Shown: one piece after another, positions 25,045 to 32,200 of the stretch
Layout: every line of letters starts with the position of its first letter
Position numbering within the stretch: the first letter of the stretch is position 1
Origin: Burkholderia sp. Bp8963
Lineage (GTDB): Bacteria > Pseudomonadota > Gammaproteobacteria > Burkholderiales > Burkholderiaceae
Length of the DNA: 54,845 bases
Assembly: GCF_003854275.1 (NCBI RefSeq)
Contig: NZ_QTQP01000046.1
Span: 1-54,845, forward strand
Reading direction: 5' to 3'
Notes under the pieces: generated by a model
Seen by the model: the letters and a program-made list of their open reading frames with translations, nothing else
What the model was told of the DNA's origin: nothing
The model's database searches: none
Program-made: the position numbers and the translations under genes

Positions 25045-25794
25045 TCAGTTGGTGGTGGCGCCGGTCGACGTCGACGCGGACGATGACGCATTCGGGTAGA
25101 TCGACGCGACCTGCGACAGGCCGACCGTCGCGCCGTTCGACAGCATCAGCCCCGCGGTGCCGTCCGCCTGCTTGACCACGCTCTGCACCTGCGCGGCCGC
25201 GAGCGTCGTGGCGGGCTGCGGCGTGCCGGTGCTGTCGTTGTAGCTCGCGCTGATCGTGTACTTGCCGTCCGGCAGCGCGTTGCCCGCCGCGTCGGTCGGC
25301 GTCCAGTTGAACGGCACGGTGCCGGCCGACTGCGCGCCTGCGTTGATCGTGTTCACGACGATGCCCGACGCATTCTTCACGGTGATCGTCAGGTTCGACA
25401 CCGAGCTCGCGAGCGACACGCCGAACGGCGTCGCCGCGCCGCTCTTCACCGTGACCGCATTGCCCGGCGCGAGCACGTTCGAGCCGATCAGCAGCGCGGC
25501 CTGGGTCTGCTGGCCTGCGGCGAGCTGCGACGACAGCGACGTCAGCGACGTGTTGAGCTGCGCGATGCCGCTCACCGTGTTGATCTGTGCGAGCTGCGTC
25601 GTCATCTGCGAGCTGTCGACGGGGCTCGTCGGATCCTGGTTCTGCAGCTGCGTGACGAGCAGCTTCAGGAACGTCGTCTGCAGGTCGCTTGCCGACGTGC
25701 TGGTACTCGACGCGTTGCCGGTTTTCATCGTGTCGGTCGGCAGGGTCGACACGTTCGTGCCGCTGGAGCCGATCGTCGTGGAGGAGGAAGTCAT
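25045..25794 (-). CDS. flgD: Flagellar hook assembly (capping) protein
   Basis: Hook cap scaffold, 249 residues. The conserved N-terminal export/assembly region reads TTFLKLLVTQLQNQDPTSPVD (about residues 43-63) and SSQMTTQLAQINTVSGIAQLN right after. The C-terminal half carries the FLG_D Ig-like domain with GTVPFNWTPTDAAGNALPDGKY (starts near residue 156). The N-terminal 40 residues are Ser/Thr-rich and probably disordered. It has no strong ribosome site and lies 37 bp after flgC. Confidence 0.96.
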   Translation of the reverse strand: MTSSSTTIGSSGTNVSTLPTDTMKTGNASSTSTSASDLQTTFLKLLVTQLQNQDPTSPVDSSQMTTQLAQINTVSGIAQLNTSLTSLSSQLAAGQQTQAALLIGSNVLAPGNAVTVKSGAATPFGVSLASSVSNLTITVKNASGIVVNTINAGAQSAGTVPFNWTPTDAAGNALPDGKYTISASYNDSTGTPQPATTLAAAQVQSVVKQADGTAGLMLSNGATVGLSQVASIYPNASSSASTSTGATTN

Positions 25795-25831
25795 CCGGTC
25801 GGGCCTTCTGTCAGGTCAGTAAAAATGCGGC

Positions 25832-26257
25832 TCACGAGCCGATCGTCAGCGTCTTCAGCATCAGCTGCTTCGCCGTGTTCAGCGTCTCGACGTTGGCCTG
25901 GTACGAGCGCGACGCCGAGATCATGTTCACCATCTCCTGCACGGGGTCGACGTTCGGCATCTGCACATAGCCATTCGCGTCGGCGGCCGGGTTCGCCGGG
26001 TCGTAGGTCGACTTCATCGGCGACGGATCGTCGATTACCTTCTGCACGCGCACGCCGCCGACGCCCTGGCCGGACGCGGTGCGCGCGCCGCCGATCGGAT
26101 CGGTCGCGAACACGACCTGCTTTGCCTTGTACGGCTTGCCGTCGGGGCCGGTCGCGCTGTCGGCGTTCGCGAGGTTCGACGCGGTGACGTTCAGGCGCTG
26201 CGACTGCGCGGACAGCGCCGAGCCGGCGACGCCGAAGATGTTCATCAACGAGGGCAT
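25832..26257 (-). CDS. flgC: Flagellar basal-body rod protein FlgC
   Basis: Proximal rod subunit, 141 residues, the usual length. The N-terminus has IFGVAGSALSAQSQRLNVTA followed by SNLANADSATGPDGKPYKAK, with the typical rod motif. The C-terminus has MPNVDPVQEMVNMISASRSY and QANVETLNTAKQLMLKTL. A strong AAGGAG lies before the ATG. It follows flgB by 60 bp. Confidence 0.98.
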   Translation of the reverse strand: MPSLMNIFGVAGSALSAQSQRLNVTASNLANADSATGPDGKPYKAKQVVFATDPIGGARTASGQGVGGVRVQKVIDDPSPMKSTYDPANPAADANGYVQMPNVDPVQEMVNMISASRSYQANVETLNTAKQLMLKTLTIGS

Positions 26258-26317
26258 GGAGGCTCCTTAATGCGGGCTTTCAGAGGCGGGCTTTCGGTTC
26301 GGGGCGGCCGCGCGCGG

Positions 26318-26809
26318 TCACGAATTCGACGTGATCGCGGCGATCATCGCCTTGATCTGCTGGGTCATCACGGTCATCCCGGTCTCGTAGTGCAGCGCGT
26401 TGTTCGCGAACTGCACGCGCTCGACGTCGAGATCGACGGTGTTGCCGTCCAGCGCCGGCTGCAGCGGCATCCGGTATTGCGCGCGGCCGTAGTCGTCGGT
26501 CGGGCCGCCGGTCGGCGTCAGCTTCGCGGTGCCGGCCATGTGGCCCGGCGCCGTCGACACCATCGACATCCCGCTCGTCACGCCGGCCGGCTGCGCCATC
26601 GCGAGCGACGTTGCGTTGCTCGGCGCGAGCCCGCCCGGGCCCGTCTGCTTCAGCGAGCGGGCGAGCGTCGACGCGAAATCGACGTCGCGCGCCTGGTAGC
26701 CGGGCGTGTCCGCGTTCGCGATGTTCGACGACAGCAGTTCCTGCCGATAGGCGCGCACGTCGAGCGCCTGGCGGCCGAACGCGAATTCGGCATCGAGTCT
26801 GTCCAGCAT
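26318..26809 (-). CDS. flgB: Flagellar basal-body rod protein FlgB
   Basis: Proximal rod subunit, 163 residues, first gene of the flgBCDEFGHIJ run. MLDRLDAEFAFGRQALDVRA begins the protein, then YRQELLSSNIANADTPGYQARD gives the rod signature (starts near residue 21). The C-terminus has VERVQFANNALHYETGMTVM and TQQIKAMI. The start at 26809 follows GGAGAG; a longer reading to 26914 would run through the leader hairpin and is rejected. The leader contains a stable hairpin at 26841-26870. Confidence 0.97.
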   Translation of the reverse strand: MLDRLDAEFAFGRQALDVRAYRQELLSSNIANADTPGYQARDVDFASTLARSLKQTGPGGLAPSNATSLAMAQPAGVTSGMSMVSTAPGHMAGTAKLTPTGGPTDDYGRAQYRMPLQPALDGNTVDLDVERVQFANNALHYETGMTVMTQQIKAMIAAITSNS

Positions 26810-26840
26810 CTGTGCATCTCTCCGTTGGCAGCGCTGCACC

Positions 26841-26876
26841 GCTCTTTCGCCGCATGGCGGCCAAAGAGGCTTTTTT
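26841..26876 (+). terminator. Hairpin with T-run in the flgB leader / flgA-flgB intergenic DNA
   Basis: TCTTT-CG-CCGC-ATG-GCGG-CC-AAAGA forms a stem with one 2x2 internal loop, followed on the plus strand by GGC and six T (26871-26876). On the plus strand it is terminator-shaped; on the minus strand it is a leader hairpin 32 nt before the flgB start codon. Confidence 0.45.
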
Positions 26877-27013
26877 CCATGACACGCATGGTAGGCGGCC
26901 GACGCAACCGGCAATCGGGCGAATAACGCGGCAAAGCCCCCCTCTATTCGTCGTTTCCGCCGTGGGCCGGCTCCCTAGAATGCGAATCGGATCAACGGAT
27001 CGAGGACACGGCG

Positions 27014-28162
27014 ATGACTCCCAGCGCATTTCGCGGCGACGACGGGCGGCGGCAGCGCACGCGGCGCGCGTTCGCGCTCGGGTTCACCGTTCCGCTCTCG
27101 CTCGCCGTCGCGCTGTGGACGGGCGCCGCGGCGGCGCAGGCCGCGGACGACGGGATGATCGTGATTCCGGGGCGTGGCGAGACGGCCGAGTCCGCGCTCG
27201 CGCATGCGAATGCGGCGAGCGGCGCTCGCCCGGGCGCGGACGGGAGCGCGGGGGTGACGCCGGATTCGGCGAACGCAGGCCGCGCGGCGGCCGCCTACAT
27301 GACGGCACGCACGAACGCCGCGTACGGCGCGCCCCGCGCCGCCGACTCGAACGGCATCGTGACGGTCGTCACGGGCGCGACCGAACCCGCGTCGAGCCCC
27401 GCGCGGCCGCCGCAACAACCGGCGCTTGCGGCGCGCACGCCGGCGCAGCGCGCCGGCTCGGCCGCGACGGCCCTGCGCGCACCCGCATCGCCTGCCGCGA
27501 CCGCCAACGCCACCACCGCGCCGGTCGCCCCGCCGCCCGGCCAGCAAGACCCCGAGTCGATCCGGCGCACCGCGCTCGCGTTCCTCCAGCAGCAGATCGC
27601 CGGCTTGCCCGGCAAGCCGACCGCGACCGTCTCGACCGCGTTCCCGCGCGGGCTCGCCGCCTGCACGACGCTCGAGCCGTTCCTGCCGACCGGCGCGCGC
27701 CTGTGGGGCCGCACGACGGTCGGCGTGCGCTGCGCGGGCGAACGGCCGTGGACCGTCTACCTGCAGGCGAAGGTCACCGTGCAGGCCACCTATTACGTCG
27801 CTGCGCGGCAGATCGCGCCCGGCGAGCCGCTGACCGCCGCCGACCTCGTCGCACGCGACGGCGACCTGACCGTGCTGCCGCTCGCCGTGATCACCGATCC
27901 GGCGCAGGCGATCGGCGCGACCGCGCTCGCGCGCGTCGCCGCCGGGCTGCCGCTGCGGCAGGACATGCTGAAGAGCGCCGCGTCGGTATCGGCCGGGCAG
28001 ACCGTGCGGGTCGTCGCGGCCGGCCGCGGCTTCACGATTTCGGCCGAGGGCAGCGCGCTCGCCAACGCGGCGCCCGGCCAGTCGGTGCGGGTCAGGATGG
28101 CGGCCGGGCAGATCGTCACCGCGATCGTCAAGGACGCGGGAACGGTGGAGATTCCGCTATAG
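27014..28162 (+). CDS. flgA: Flagellar P-ring assembly chaperone, long form
   Basis: Periplasmic chaperone for FlgI, 382 residues, clearly longer than the roughly 220-250 of most FlgA proteins. The signal peptide core is about residues 22-43 (cleavage after AQA). Residues 50-170 are an Ala/Pro/Thr-rich low-complexity insertion without family similarity. The conserved FlgA part runs from about residue 180 to the end: FPRGLAACTTLEPFLPTGA, WGRTTVGVRCAGERPWTVYLQ (in part) and the SAF domain with ARQIAPGEPLTAADLVARDG, ending in VRMAAGQIVTAIVKDAGTVEI. It is divergent from flgB across 204 bp, as in other flagellar clusters. Confidence 0.93.
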   Translation: MTPSAFRGDDGRRQRTRRAFALGFTVPLSLAVALWTGAAAAQAADDGMIVIPGRGETAESALAHANAASGARPGADGSAGVTPDSANAGRAAAAYMTARTNAAYGAPRAADSNGIVTVVTGATEPASSPARPPQQPALAARTPAQRAGSAATALRAPASPAATANATTAPVAPPPGQQDPESIRRTALAFLQQQIAGLPGKPTATVSTAFPRGLAACTTLEPFLPTGARLWGRTTVGVRCAGERPWTVYLQAKVTVQATYYVAARQIAPGEPLTAADLVARDGDLTVLPLAVITDPAQAIGATALARVAAGLPLRQDMLKSAASVSAGQTVRVVAAGRGFTISAEGSALANAAPGQSVRVRMAAGQIVTAIVKDAGTVEIPL

Positions 28163-28259
28163 AGCCGGTTAGCGGCGACACCCGCCAACAATTGGGGCGG
28201 GAGCTGTCGTAAGAATGCAAAGGATTGTTTATTCGGAGGAATCGCCCGAAACGCGATGC

Positions 28260-28286
28260 TAAAGTTTGGCCCCGCCATGCCGTTAT
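28260..28286 (+). promoter_or_regulatory. Sigma-28 (FliA) promoter of flgM
   Basis: TAAAGTTT (28260-28267), 11-bp spacer, GCCGTTAT (28279-28286). The -35 element is a perfect match to consensus. It lies 28 bp before the GTG start of flgM, which also excludes earlier start codons from this transcript. Confidence 0.88.
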
Positions 28287-28314
28287 CTGGGTCAAACCGC
28301 ACAGGAACACCATC

Positions 28315-28650
28315 GTGAAAATCGATTCCACGCCCACCCCGAACACCCGCGCCCCGGCCACCGGCACCGGCGCGGCCCGCCCGCAGCAAGGCGCGCCCGC
28401 GGCGTCCGGCGCGCAATCGGCGCCCGCAGGCGCGGCTGACGGAGACGCGACCGTGAACCTGTCGGGCCTGTCCGGACAATTGCGCACGGGGTCGGCGTCC
28501 GGCAACGCGGACATCGACACGGGCCTCGTCCAGTCGATCAAGGACGCACTGAACAACGGCACGCTGACGATCGATCCGGGCAAGATCGCCGACGGCGTGC
28601 TGAATACCGCCCGCGAGCTGCTGCAGCAGCAGCGCCCGCAGGGCAGCTGA
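28315..28650 (+). CDS. flgM: Anti-sigma-28 factor
   Basis: Cytosolic FliA inhibitor that is exported once the hook is complete, 111 residues. The start is GTG at 28315 (first residues read VKIDSTPTPN), with AGGA about 8 nt upstream and the sigma-28 promoter just before it; an upstream in-frame ATG at 28225 lies ahead of the promoter. The first 45 residues are disordered, rich in Ala, Pro, Thr and Gly. The sigma-binding C-terminal helices are IDTGLVQSIKDALNNGTLTI, with DPGKIADGVLNTARELLQQ after it. It is followed by flgN. Confidence 0.94.
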   Translation: MKIDSTPTPNTRAPATGTGAARPQQGAPAASGAQSAPAGAADGDATVNLSGLSGQLRTGSASGNADIDTGLVQSIKDALNNGTLTIDPGKIADGVLNTARELLQQQRPQGS

Positions 28651-28726
28651 GCCGGCCCGACAGGCCGGCGCCCATGGTTTTTTGCCGGCGTGCGGCTCCG
28701 TGCGCCGGCGTGATGAGCGAGACGCG

Positions 28727-29167
28727 ATGAGAGACGAGCTGCTGGCCACGGTCAACGACGAACATGCGACGGTCGAAGCGTTCGCGTCCCTGCTCGCCTA
28801 CGAAGAGAAGGCGCTGACGACGGCCGAGCCGCTCGCGATGCTGCCGGGCATCATCGAGAAGAAGACCGCGCTGATCGACCGGCTCGCACAGCTCGAACGC
28901 ACGCGGGACACGCAGCTGTCCGCGCTCGGTTTTCCCGGCGGCAAGAAAGGCATGGATCAGGCCGCCGAACGCGACGCGCGCCTCGCCGGCCGCTGGCAAT
29001 TGCTGCAGCAATCCGCGGAGCGTGCGCGCCAGGCCAACGCGACCAACGGCATGCTGATCCGCATCCGGACGGACTACAACGAACGGGCGCTCGCGGTGCT
29101 GCGCTCGGCGCCCGAACGCGTCGGCTTCTACGGGCCGGACGGCCGGGTGTCGGCCGTCGCGCGCTGA
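28727..29167 (+). CDS. flgN: Flagellar export chaperone FlgN
   Basis: Cytosolic chaperone for FlgK and FlgL, 146 residues. It is almost wholly helical, with the FlgN-family pattern FASLLAYEEKALTTAEPLAM at about residues 17-36 and EKKTALIDRLAQLERTRD near residue 45. The C-terminal helix carries ATNGMLIRIRTDYNERALAVL. The ATG at 28727 fits the family start. It lies 76 bp after flgM and converges on pepP, whose stop is only 10 bp away. Confidence 0.92.
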   Translation: MRDELLATVNDEHATVEAFASLLAYEEKALTTAEPLAMLPGIIEKKTALIDRLAQLERTRDTQLSALGFPGGKKGMDQAAERDARLAGRWQLLQQSAERARQANATNGMLIRIRTDYNERALAVLRSAPERVGFYGPDGRVSAVAR

Positions 29168-29177
29168 CGGGCGGCGC

Positions 29178-31028
29178 CTACAGCAGCGGACACGCCGTCA
29201 CCTGCGTGCCGCGCTCGGCGCACAGCCGCTCGTAATCGCGCAGGTAATCGCGTTCGTCGTCGCTCAACAGGTCGAGATCGATCAGATCCCAGTCGTAGCC
29301 AACCGCGACGAGGTTCTCGAACGTCATCGTGTCCGGCTCGTGCTCGTTCGGATGGATGATCACGATGTTCTCGATCCGCACGCCGCCCTTGCCCGGCACA
29401 TAGATGCCCGGCTCGACCGAAATCACCGCATTCGGCACCAGCCCATATTTCGACCCCGGCGCGAACCGCACGCCGCCTTCGTGCACGTGAATCCCGACGC
29501 CATGCCCGGTGCCGTGGCCGAAATCGTAGCCGTAATCGCGGCACACCTGCCGCACGGCCGCGTCGACGTCGCCGCCCGACATCGCTTTCGGGAAAGGCGT
29601 GACGAGCCCCTTGATGCACGCCTTCAGCGCGACCGTGTAGATCTCCCGCTGCCACGGCTGCGCAACCGTGTCCGGCCGGGTCCGGCGCAACACGACGCGC
29701 GTGCAGTCCGTCGCGAAGCCGCCTTCGTAGTACGCGCCGCTGTCGAGCAGCACGAGCTCGCCTTCGGTCAGCTCGACGTCGGCGCTCGCCGCCGTGTAAT
29801 GCGCAGACGCGCTGTTCGCGCCGTTCGCCGAAATCGACGGGAACGTCAGCGCCAGCGCCGAGCGCGCGCCATACGCGTCGTTGATCACGCGGGCCAGGTC
29901 GTATTCGGAGTGCCGCTGCCCCGGCTCGCCCGTCTTCGCCCAGCGCATCGCCTCGGCGATCGCCGCGGAACTGCGCGCGAACGCGTCGCGGAACTGGTCG
30001 AGCACTTCCGGCGTCTTGCCGACCCGCATCGTCTCGACCGGACTGAAATCGGCATGCCGCGCGTGCGGCCATACGCGGCTCACCGTATCGGCGAGCGCGC
30101 AGTTGACCGACTCGAAGCCGTAACACACGTGATCGACCGCGAACTGCGCGAGGAAGCGTTCGAGCGCCGCGACGTCGCGCCGGATCACGTGCAGCGCCGG
30201 ATACGATTCGAGGTCGACCGGACAGCGGTCACAGCCTTCCGGCAGGAACAGCACGACCTGCTCGCCGACGACGAACAGGAAGCCCAGATGCGACGACGCA
30301 TTCGGGATGTGATAGCCGCGGCTGTTCAGCAGGTAGCTGAGATCGTCCGACGCGCAGGTGACGAACGCAGTCTTGCCGTCCGCCGCGCCGGTGTGCGCGG
30401 CGAGCCGCTGGTTCAGCGTCGCGATGTTCTGCGCGACGCTCACGCCGGTCATCGATTCCGGCAGCTCGAAGATCGGCCGCTCGACGAACCACCCCGGCAG
30501 CGCGATCGCGCGGTCGATTTCGCGGCCGACGATGCTCGTCCAGTCCAGCTTCGCCGCTTGCGTGCTGTCGAGCAGCCGGTCGCGCTGCGCGACGCTGAGC
30601 CGCAGCCCGTCATAGCCGATCCGCTCGAGCCGGCCCGCGCGCGCGACGAGCCAGTCGGCGATCGCCGGCCACATCGACGCGTCCAGCCCGAGCTTCTCGA
30701 CGTGCACGCGCGCCGGATCGCACTGTTGTTCCGCCTGCAGGTGGTAGCGGCCGTCGACGAACAGCACGAACTGCTGCACGCCGAGCGCCTGCGCCGCCGC
30801 CGTGCTCAGGAAGATGCCGCAGCCCGCCGAGCCGTCGAAGCCCGACAGCGCGTAGCGCGGGTTGTTGCGGCGCGGCAGGTACTCGGTAATGAACTCGTCC
30901 TGCGACGTGATCACCACGGCGTCGAGCTGCATCGCGTCGAGCAGGCGCGACAGCCCCGCGTGGGTCACGTCGACGGATGCGTCGTACGGAGGAAGGCTGG
31001 AGAAACTGTATTTCAGTCGATCGATCAT
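29178..31028 (-). CDS. pepP: Xaa-Pro aminopeptidase (M24B, aminopeptidase P, three-domain form)
   Basis: Metallopeptidase that removes an N-terminal residue before proline, 616 residues. This is the long three-domain form with two creatinase-like N-terminal domains (about 1-330) and a C-terminal pita-bread domain (about 335-616), rather than the 440-residue PepP of E. coli. Metal ligands are visible: LLDSGAYYEGGFATDCTR with the two Asp near 428 and 439, HGTGHGVGIHVHE with His near 504, SVEPGIY with Glu near 538 and VRIENI with Glu near 555. It is divergent from the XRE-cupin regulator gene. Its promoter lies between two operator-like repeats, so repression by that regulator is likely. Confidence 0.93.
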   Translation of the reverse strand: MIDRLKYSFSSLPPYDASVDVTHAGLSRLLDAMQLDAVVITSQDEFITEYLPRRNNPRYALSGFDGSAGCGIFLSTAAAQALGVQQFVLFVDGRYHLQAEQQCDPARVHVEKLGLDASMWPAIADWLVARAGRLERIGYDGLRLSVAQRDRLLDSTQAAKLDWTSIVGREIDRAIALPGWFVERPIFELPESMTGVSVAQNIATLNQRLAAHTGAADGKTAFVTCASDDLSYLLNSRGYHIPNASSHLGFLFVVGEQVVLFLPEGCDRCPVDLESYPALHVIRRDVAALERFLAQFAVDHVCYGFESVNCALADTVSRVWPHARHADFSPVETMRVGKTPEVLDQFRDAFARSSAAIAEAMRWAKTGEPGQRHSEYDLARVINDAYGARSALALTFPSISANGANSASAHYTAASADVELTEGELVLLDSGAYYEGGFATDCTRVVLRRTRPDTVAQPWQREIYTVALKACIKGLVTPFPKAMSGGDVDAAVRQVCRDYGYDFGHGTGHGVGIHVHEGGVRFAPGSKYGLVPNAVISVEPGIYVPGKGGVRIENIVIIHPNEHEPDTMTFENLVAVGYDWDLIDLDLLSDDERDYLRDYERLCAERGTQVTACPLL

Positions 31029-31094
31029 CGGATGCTCACATTGTTCATTGTTGTCGGAGCGCGCGTGACTGCCAGTCCATGCGGCACAGCCCCG

Positions 31095-31117
31095 AAAATT
31101 TTTGTCTCACTTAAATT
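31095..31117. promoter_or_regulatory. Operator-like repeat, copy 1
   Basis: AAAATTTT then GTCnCACT core then AAATT; identical to copy 2 (31168-31190) at 20 of 23 positions. It lies downstream of the predicted pepP transcription start, about +12 to +35, where a bound protein would block elongation or promoter escape. Confidence 0.65.
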
Positions 31118-31135
31118 TTTGGCGCCGTGCGGAAG

Positions 31136-31164
31136 AATCTAGAACGGGCCGGAATTGAGGTCAA
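31136..31164 (-). promoter_or_regulatory. Sigma-70 promoter of pepP
   Basis: Minus strand TTGACC (31159-31164), 17-bp spacer, TAGATT (31136-31141). Five of six and four of six matches to consensus at ideal spacing. It is the only good promoter in this AT-rich stretch and is framed by the two operator copies. Confidence 0.6.
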
Positions 31165-31167
31165 GCT

Positions 31168-31190
31168 AAAATTTTAGTCACACTGAAATT
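31168..31190. promoter_or_regulatory. Operator-like repeat, copy 2
   Basis: Second copy of the 23-bp element, 73 bp from copy 1. It contains the near-perfect dyad ATTTTAGT-CAC-ACTGAAAT. It lies 3 bp upstream of the pepP -35 hexamer. Confidence 0.65.
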
Positions 31191-31360
31191 CAGGACCGGT
31201 GCCACGCGCCTGTCCGGCACGGGAATCGCCCGCTGCGCGGTACAATGCGCCGGCATCGTCGCCCGAACGGCCGTGCTTCGTGCGATTCGCGGAAAGGCTC
31301 GCCCTGGCGGCTGCGCCGCCGCCCCCGCTCGCCGTCTACTCGTTGCCACGAAAGAGATTC

Positions 31361-32191
31361 ATGGATTCAGACCTCATGCGTATCGGCCAGCGCATTCGGC
31401 GCCTGCGCCGGGAAGCGAAGAAAACGCTGCTGGAAGTCGCGACCGAAGCCAAGCTGTCGGTCGGGTTCCTGTCCCAGGTCGAACGCAATCTCACGGGCAT
31501 CTCGATTTCGTCGCTCGTCAACGTCGCGAACGCGCTGAACGTGCCGATCGGCGTGCTGATCGACCAGCCGCGCCAGCAACAGCCCGATTCGCATCAGGGC
31601 AGCCGGGAGTCGTATGCGGTCGACAAGACGTCGCAGAGCTACGAGCGGCTCTCGACCACCTTCGACGGCAGTCTGATCAACGCCGTCAAGGTTCAGATGA
31701 TGGAAGGCTACTGCTCGGAATGGGTCGCGCATGGCGGCGACGAATTCGTCTACGTGCTGTCCGGGCAGATCTGCTATACGGTCGGCAAGAAGGACTACCC
31801 GCTGTCGCCCGGCGATTCGATTCACTTCGACGCGCACCGGAAGCACCGCGTCGCGAACGTGGGCGCCGGGCCCGCGGAGCTGATCGTGGTCGGCACGCTG
31901 CCGCTGTTCGACGACAGCTATGCCGAATTCGCGTCCGCATCGGCTGAAATCAGGCAGCCCGACGGCGATGCCACGCTGCTTCCGGGCGAGCCGCGCGTGA
32001 GCCGCTGCCTTCCGGCGTCGAAGCGCAGCCGCGCCGCGGACCCCGTGCCGCCGGGCGCGGTGCGGCCTGCCCCAAAGCAAGCCAGGAAAGTGGACAAGAC
32101 AGCCCCCGCAAAGCCGCGCGCGTCCGCCGGCAAGCGGCCGGCGGGCGACGACACCCCGCTCCGCAAAGCTGCCGCACGCAAGAAGAAATAA
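31361..32191 (+). CDS. XRE-family regulator with cupin sensor domain and basic C-terminal tail
   Basis: Transcription factor of 276 residues. The HTH_3 domain is at about residues 7-60 (IGQRIRRLRREAKKTLLEVA, LSVGFLSQVERNLTGIS). The cupin effector domain covers about 110-185, with HGGDEFVYVLSGQICYTVGK and PLSPGDSIHFDAHRKH. Most members of this family end near residue 190. Here a further 80-90 residues follow, rich in Lys, Arg, Ala and Pro (ASKRSRAADP, APKQARKVDKTAPAKPRA, RKAAARKKK), like histone H1-type tails. ATG 31361 is chosen because the HTH begins just after it. TACAAT at 31241-31246 may be its -10. It probably represses or activates the divergent pepP and itself; the ligand is unknown. 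Confidence 0.9.
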   Translation: MDSDLMRIGQRIRRLRREAKKTLLEVATEAKLSVGFLSQVERNLTGISISSLVNVANALNVPIGVLIDQPRQQQPDSHQGSRESYAVDKTSQSYERLSTTFDGSLINAVKVQMMEGYCSEWVAHGGDEFVYVLSGQICYTVGKKDYPLSPGDSIHFDAHRKHRVANVGAGPAELIVVGTLPLFDDSYAEFASASAEIRQPDGDATLLPGEPRVSRCLPASKRSRAADPVPPGAVRPAPKQARKVDKTAPAKPRASAGKRPAGDDTPLRKAAARKKK

Positions 32192-32200
32192 CCCCCGGCG

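Noticed and set aside
28651..28683. GCCGGCC-CGACA-GGCCGGC plus a T-run between flgM and flgN, terminator-like
   Set aside because: Eight bases separate the stem from the T-run, and flgM and flgN are normally co-transcribed; at most a weak attenuator.
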